In this document: positions 59,001 to 64,000 of the stretch, in pieces
Layout of the letters: each line of letters opens with the position of its first letter
Numbering within the stretch: position 1 is the first letter of the stretch
Assembly (NCBI RefSeq): GCF_964204645.1
Contig: NC_134030.1
Span: 4,069,855 to 4,133,854 of the forward strand
Direction of reading: 5' to 3'
Length of the DNA: 64,000 bases
DNA from: Tubulanus polymorphus
Taxonomy: Eukaryota; Nemertea; Palaeonemertea; Tubulaniformes; Tubulanidae
Translations under genes and position numbers: made by a program
The notes under the pieces: model-generated
Databases searched by the model: none
The model's input: the letters and a program-made list of their open reading frames with translations, nothing else
What the model was told of the DNA's origin: nothing

Positions 59001-60651
59001 CGTTGGACCAGTGTTCGATCCCTGCTCGTTATGAAATCTGTCCGGTGCTTAACGTATAAATACATATCGATAACAACAAGTATTTTCACGAACATGTGAA
59101 CTAATCGCCCCTGAAATGTTGTTTTTTATTCCTATATTTTGAGCCAAGCAAAGAACTGATTGAATAGTGGCCATGCCTTTGTAGTTCGATATTAATATCT
59201 CATATTCTCAACACATGAGGTAGACAATTAATACGGACCGTCTTCATCTCGCAAAAGCAAGCAAAAGGCATGTATCTTGATTAATACCATCTATTTTTTT
59301 TTTCACGCGATAGTTTCCATTCGTACATTTTGCCATTCATTATACATTAAGAGAACACCAAGCAAACGTTCTTCGTTATCGAAATATATCAGAAAATATA
59401 ATACTTTCACTCATATATCGAATATCGGTTTTTTGCGCGCCGTTTTTTTCCGTATGACTGCTCAACAAATCACACATACATCATAAATCGTCGGTCAGCA
59501 GATATTGAATATTCATACCCTGTGTTAAATTGCATACTCCTTAAAATACTGTCGCAATTCTCAACAGTCCAACTAATTTACCTTTGAAAAACGCTATTGG
59601 CGTACAGTTCGATGCCTGACAGCAAGAACGTGACGTCACTGATTGACTGGGCTTCACGGTCAGTCGTTGGAAAATAAACGAGACAAGTTTAACTACCAAT
59701 CACAATATCACATAACAGGTAATCATTTGATTAACATTGCAGGAACGACACTTTTTTGTGTTATACATAAACCGTGGACCCTAAAACGATTTAGAGTCTA
59801 TACATAGACACGCGGTGATAAGTGGACAATCACATGACACATCAAATCGTGCTAATGGTTGACTACAGCAGCTTTTCTACCATATTTTCACACACATCAG
59901 ATCACAGTAACTGGAAAACAAATATCATCATGAAGTTATTTTGACGAAGTTTGCGTTGAAATTTCGACCAGATTTTTGTTTACATGTCAAAATACTCGTT
60001 CATCTTCATAATGACGATTGCGATAGTCGTCGAGGAGGTTACGGTTTAATCGATAGAGGACGTACAGAATTAGATCGGGGAAAAGATGGTTGGTGGTAAT
60101 AGTCTCAAAGAAGTTCGAAAGAAGTTTGGCCATATCATATCACGAAACATTCACTGTACTCTTTGAAATAAATTCATCAATTGAAGAATTTCTCCAATCA
60201 GTATATAGAATGTTTTGAATATGAATTTCGCAAGATGAACGAGCTATCATTCATCTGGATGGATTCTACCGGGGCTCAATATATGTATATAGCCCATACG
60301 TTGTGGGATAGTGGGGGACGTGATTTATCCATCCTTGAAATAGTAGCTACTCGAAAAGATACAGCGGAGATTTTGAGTGCACAGTGAAAAGTAAATGGAC
60401 GCACAAATTCAGTGGTATAACCGTGAAAGGAGTTACATGTATAACGTATTTTGTCTATGATAGATAGATGTTGCTTTTGTTCACGCATACTTCGGAATAT
60501 GCAGTTATTTTTCACAAAATATATGTATATAAGTACGGTTTTTATGTAATAGAAGGCTTTGGCCCAACTGGTGCCCACATTGGGCCCACGCGAGCTCACA
60601 AACGTAGCATAACATAACAGCTTTAGGACCTCATAATCTCTGTTGGATTGT
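56021..60651. other. Long intergenic or 3' UTR stretch, no gene seen
   Basis: AT-rich sequence with a GA-rich microsatellite at about 57,008-57,036 and no recognisable exon, array or RNA gene. The convergent neighbours (death-domain gene +, tetraspanin -) could both have long 3' UTRs here. Confidence 0.45.
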
Positions 60652-62442
60652 CTAAGCGGCGCCCACCTTATCTGAATCTATAGTCTTCCTCAAACACAAG
60701 GCAAGAATGATAAACACCAACTACAAAAGATAGAAATACAGAAAATGAGAATATTTCCTTAATCATTTTCATCTACGAAACGTTTTATAGTCGAAGGTGC
60801 GTATGACACAGATATAGAGAAATGCTTACCTGCAACGCGCATATACAACTCAGAACGAGAACCACCCACCATTTGTTAGCTTCTATCAGATCGTCCAATC
60901 TTTTGAAACATGACTAAAATAATTAAGAAAATTGTTGACAGCAGAAAAAAAGCCATCGCGTAGCTAGTAAACGTGAAGTGGACATAATAGCTTATGGCTA
61001 GGTCTCACTCAATCCTAGCAATCCTGAGACACCCACTGTGGGTCAAACTAATGAGAAATACGTACCATATTTTGATTCGAATTGGAGGTCGACGGATTTG
61101 TCGGACAATTCATGTCACTCGGCTGCATTTTTAGTGAGAATTTGGAATTTGCCGGAAATATACAACACGAGACTGGAATAGCAAACGTCGTCGTTCTGCC
61201 ATTCCATTGCTGCGCTTTATTCTTCCACTTTGTAGCTCCATCAAACACTGTGTAACTGTCGACTCCGCAGCATCCAAACTGAAATTATACAACACGCGTG
61301 GATGATATCCCTCGAAGCAACCTAGTGACTGATCCTGTCAGTAATAATCCCTTTCAAAATCTAGAGATGAAAAATAATATGTTTGATATTTTAGGCAAGT
61401 ATTGTCTAGGGATATATCCCGGACCCCTTTGGTCGTTGAACCCATTGCTTGTTGAATACTAACAAATTAAGTGGGATATATGATCATCATAAACATTGTA
61501 GTAGGGCATTAGGCGATTTATGTCATTTGAAGTAAGCCGAGAATGTGGACGTGGAGAAAGAGAGAGAGAGTCCGAAACGTTGTGTATATCGTCAATTTAT
61601 TATTGAAATGATAAGTTGACGATATACACAACGTTTCGGACTCAGAGTGTTTCGGACTCAACGTTTCGGAGTGTTGCTATTCTACTATTTGTTGTTTAGT
61701 ATAGCATGTTTCCACCAGGGATGATATGATGGTCAAACGAGATGATGTCCAAATATGGACATATTCTTCATTATCTTACTTGGAATTGAGCAAAATTAAC
61801 GAACAACGAGAGGTAATCCGTAGCGTTGTAACCGGCAAAATTCTTGTGTATGGCATTCGTCAAGGGTTCTTTAACAGCTCCTACGATCTACAAAAACAAC
61901 AATTCACATCAACGACAAAACGATTTCGTCGCGAAATTAAAGAAACGCTCGACGATTCAAGCGTGATGTGTTCATGGTCTTACCAAATCTCGTTTGACAA
62001 AGAATATTATGATACCAGCAATCTGAACCAGCAGTATAATAGATACCAAGATTGCATACTGAAAGAAATAGATAGATAGGCTGGTTTCATAGTTCAATTA
62101 AGATCTGAATAGGCAATAAGCCGGCAAATAATCACCAGGACCACCATTTCATTCTGAATAGTCAAATCATTGCCATAAAACATGCCCAACATTACTTACT
62201 ATCATCAGCAAACTACCAGAGTTGCAGCAAGCTCCGCAACATCCTAAGAACCCGAACAAAAAGAAAACGGCCCCGATGACAATCAGTGGAATGAACGCTG
62301 ACTGTAGAAATGATTCGATATCGAAATCTTTCACTGGTTGCATGGTCGCACCGCCGGGTAGCGCGGCAAAAGCGGCATTAAAATAATTCGCACCCGCTAC
62401 GCGCACGACGATACCAACAGCTAAGAACGCGAGTCCAATGAT
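60652..62442 (-). CDS. Tetraspanin (5' exon not found)
   Basis: Six exons, all phase 0: 62442-62200, 62058-61984, 61887-61780, 61278-61066, 60913-60830, 60720-60652 (stop TAG); 263 residues lacking about 20-30 N-terminal ones. Seen: the end of TM1 (IIGLAFLAVGIVV), small loop, TM2 (IPLIVIGAVFFLFGFLGCCGACC), TM3 (YAILVSIILLVQIAGIIIFF), the large extracellular loop with the CCG motif (FGCCGVDS), PVSCC, and one more Cys (SDMNC), a last Cys in SCFKRL, then TM4 (WWVVLVLSC.. LVFIILALCL). CCG plus PVSCC plus the other Cys residues fit the disulfide core of the family. It organises membrane partner proteins in tetraspanin webs. The first exon (cytoplasmic start and half of TM1) is probably upstream of 62,443 or beyond the window. 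The subfamily was not assigned. Confidence 0.93.
61570..61641. repeat. Near-perfect hairpin in a tetraspanin intron
   Basis: The arm gtccgaaacgttgtgtatat.. (61,570-61,595) pairs perfectly over 26 bases with 61,616-61,641, extending to about 31 bases with one mismatch around a loop of about 10 bases. Partial direct copies ('ttcggactcaacgtttcgga') follow to 61,672, and a (GA)n run precedes it. Confidence 0.85.
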
Positions 62443-64000
62443 CTGAAAAAAGCAAAAAACAATTCCGATTTATAAACTACCCCATGACAAACGTGCATTT
62501 TTATCGGCCGGGCCACACTTGTCCAATTTAACTGAAATCAAGAAGCCAGAAAGCGTTTTTCGACCCGCAGTGAGCACTGTTTATCTTGAGGAGGCTAGGG
62601 CTTTGAGGATGGGATCACCATGGGAAGGCGGTCTACACTAGAAATTCTATCATTTTTAGCTAGTGTGAGGCAATAACTGGTACCTGTATTGAAAAACTAT
62701 TGAAAGCTGACACAATTATTCTAGTCAAAATAGATTAAGTTGAAAGTTTTTATTAACACATTGACTTAAAATCCCCGATAAACGCTGAAGGCATCAACTT
62801 TCCTTTCTGCGCATTAAGTTTCGTTTTCGCTGTGACTTCAGCATTTTTGCATTTTTTCAATACATGAAATAATATTCGTCAGTATTGGAAGAGTTTTGAA
62901 TTGATCTTTGTCCTAAAAAAGCTTGTTTGAAACTTTTAATTCAAGGGACCAAAGAATTGACGCCACGTGGATATAAAATGAATGGTGGCCGAAGGCGCAT
63001 TTTAACACAGGATGGCGAAAATGTGATCTATATATTTGATTACTTCAGGCGCGGGCGCCGGGTATAATCAATTTATGCGTCTGCGCTATATCGCAATAGA
63101 TATATGCTTTTTTATTCGAAATAATCAGATCATAGAATATACAATGCGCTCACATATACCTTCGATCATGGAGATATTTGGATATCATGAAAACAAATTA
63201 TAGGAAAACTAACTCGGAGGGTTTATTGGCCGCTTGGAAAATTACACATGCATTCTTAAAAATGAAATAAGATAAAATAAGAGTGATACAATTTTATTTA
63301 TTACAAAATGAACGCCAAATTTCGTAACACCAATATAGATGACGCTCATTGACTCACACAGAACCCCTTAAATAATGCATAGTAATTACCAATAGAATAA
63401 TGTTTGTAACGGGCGTCAAAATACGTTTTACTATTACCTATATTAAACATTCACTGATGCATATAGCGCTATATTATCGAAATAAGCGATTTATATGGAT
63501 CAGAACATCAGCAACATCTGTGTACACTAAAGATATGAACTTTCAAATATGGCATATTGCAGCCATAAATCCATGTATTTTGTATTCATGTATTTAAAAC
63601 ATGAATAGCTCTGTTGCGTATAGGCCTACCGCTTATTACATACTCTATACTATAAGAACTTAGACGGTTGTGGTATAATTAGACTTGTTCATTTCGTTCA
63701 TTTGTCCAAAAATGTATACATAATCTTACAAACATTACTGTCTACGTCAACCCATAGTTGGGATGCTTTAGTTAACATAGTATAGACAATCTCAAAGCGA
63801 GCAATAGGTGACAGGGCATTTCAGTTTACAGCACCTGCCCCGTGAAACCAGCTGCCCACATAGTATTAGACAAAGATCACCAGTGCAATTCCCAAGCGTT
63901 TTAAATTTCTATTTCATCAGCTCATATCTATTTCATACTGATTGATGACAAGCGCACTGATTACACTTTGTAGGAGTGCGCTATATAAGAAAATAAATCA
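62443..64000. other. Tetraspanin intron or upstream flank, no exon recognised
   Basis: The missing first coding exon of the tetraspanin was looked for on the minus strand, but no ATG-led hydrophobic segment ending in a phase-0 donor was convincing. No repeats of note. Confidence 0.4.

Noticed and set aside
60181-60599. Opposing 68- and 107-codon frames
   Set aside because: No splice sites, motifs or homology; they lie in the 3' flank of the tetraspanin.
61726-62079. 117-codon plus-strand open frame
   Set aside because: It is the antisense shadow of two tetraspanin exons (61,780-61,887 and 61,984-62,058), which carry TM3 and loop motifs with proper splice sites.

Overview
This window is animal nuclear DNA. 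It is AT-rich, its genes are split by spliceosomal GT-AG introns (most about 70-900 bases), it uses AATAAA poly(A) signals, and it is littered with retroelement, tRNA-like SINE and inverted-repeat (MITE-like) debris. The gene set (DEG/ENaC channel, RSU1, a TSP1 plus contactin-associated-like protein, a TIR protein, a death-domain protein, a tetraspanin) fits a bilaterian invertebrate, most likely a marine lophotrochozoan such as an annelid, mollusc or brachiopod. The phylum is inference and was not tested.

Region 1 (1-22,990) has no confident cellular protein-coding gene. It opens with a Penelope-like retroelement fragment (834-1250) and a GC-rich, proline-rich exon-like ORF (1627-2378). Then come about 17 kb carrying at least ten unrelated tandem-repeat families (units of about 28, 56, 60, 62, 74, 76, 97, 153/187, 160 and 260 bases) and one inverted repeat of about 370 bases. 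The last big arrays (17,455-19,460) look like a transcription unit: a cassette of about 195 bases is repeated, most copies keep the same splice donor and acceptor, and a minisatellite-filled terminal exon with an AATAAA follows. This is the best candidate here for an undescribed long non-coding RNA.

Region 2 (22,990-44,300) is gene-dense. A DEG/ENaC channel on the minus strand (22,994-31,032) carries an extra block of about 475 residues just before its second membrane helix. It is divergent from a pancreatic-type lipase (32,454-35,447, +). Next are a protein with six thrombospondin type-1 repeats and a contactin-associated-protein-like end (37,465-40,288, +) and RSU1 (40,701-43,717, +), which starts about 400 bases downstream. 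Exon phases were checked by hand: the exons of the ENaC, lipase and RSU1 models each sum to a multiple of three, and the TSP1 model is in phase from its first mapped exon.

Region 3 (44,300-64,000) has a PAF acetylhydrolase 1b catalytic subunit (47,209-49,582, -) head to head, 272 bases ATG to ATG, with a TIR-domain gene (49,855-52,535, +). A large helical protein ending in a death domain follows (53,879-56,020, +). A 4.6 kb stretch with no recognised gene separates it from a convergent tetraspanin (60,652-62,442, -) whose first exon is outside or unrecognised. The TIR and death-domain neighbours suggest an innate-immune signalling neighbourhood. No rRNA gene, convincing functional tRNA or CRISPR array was seen.
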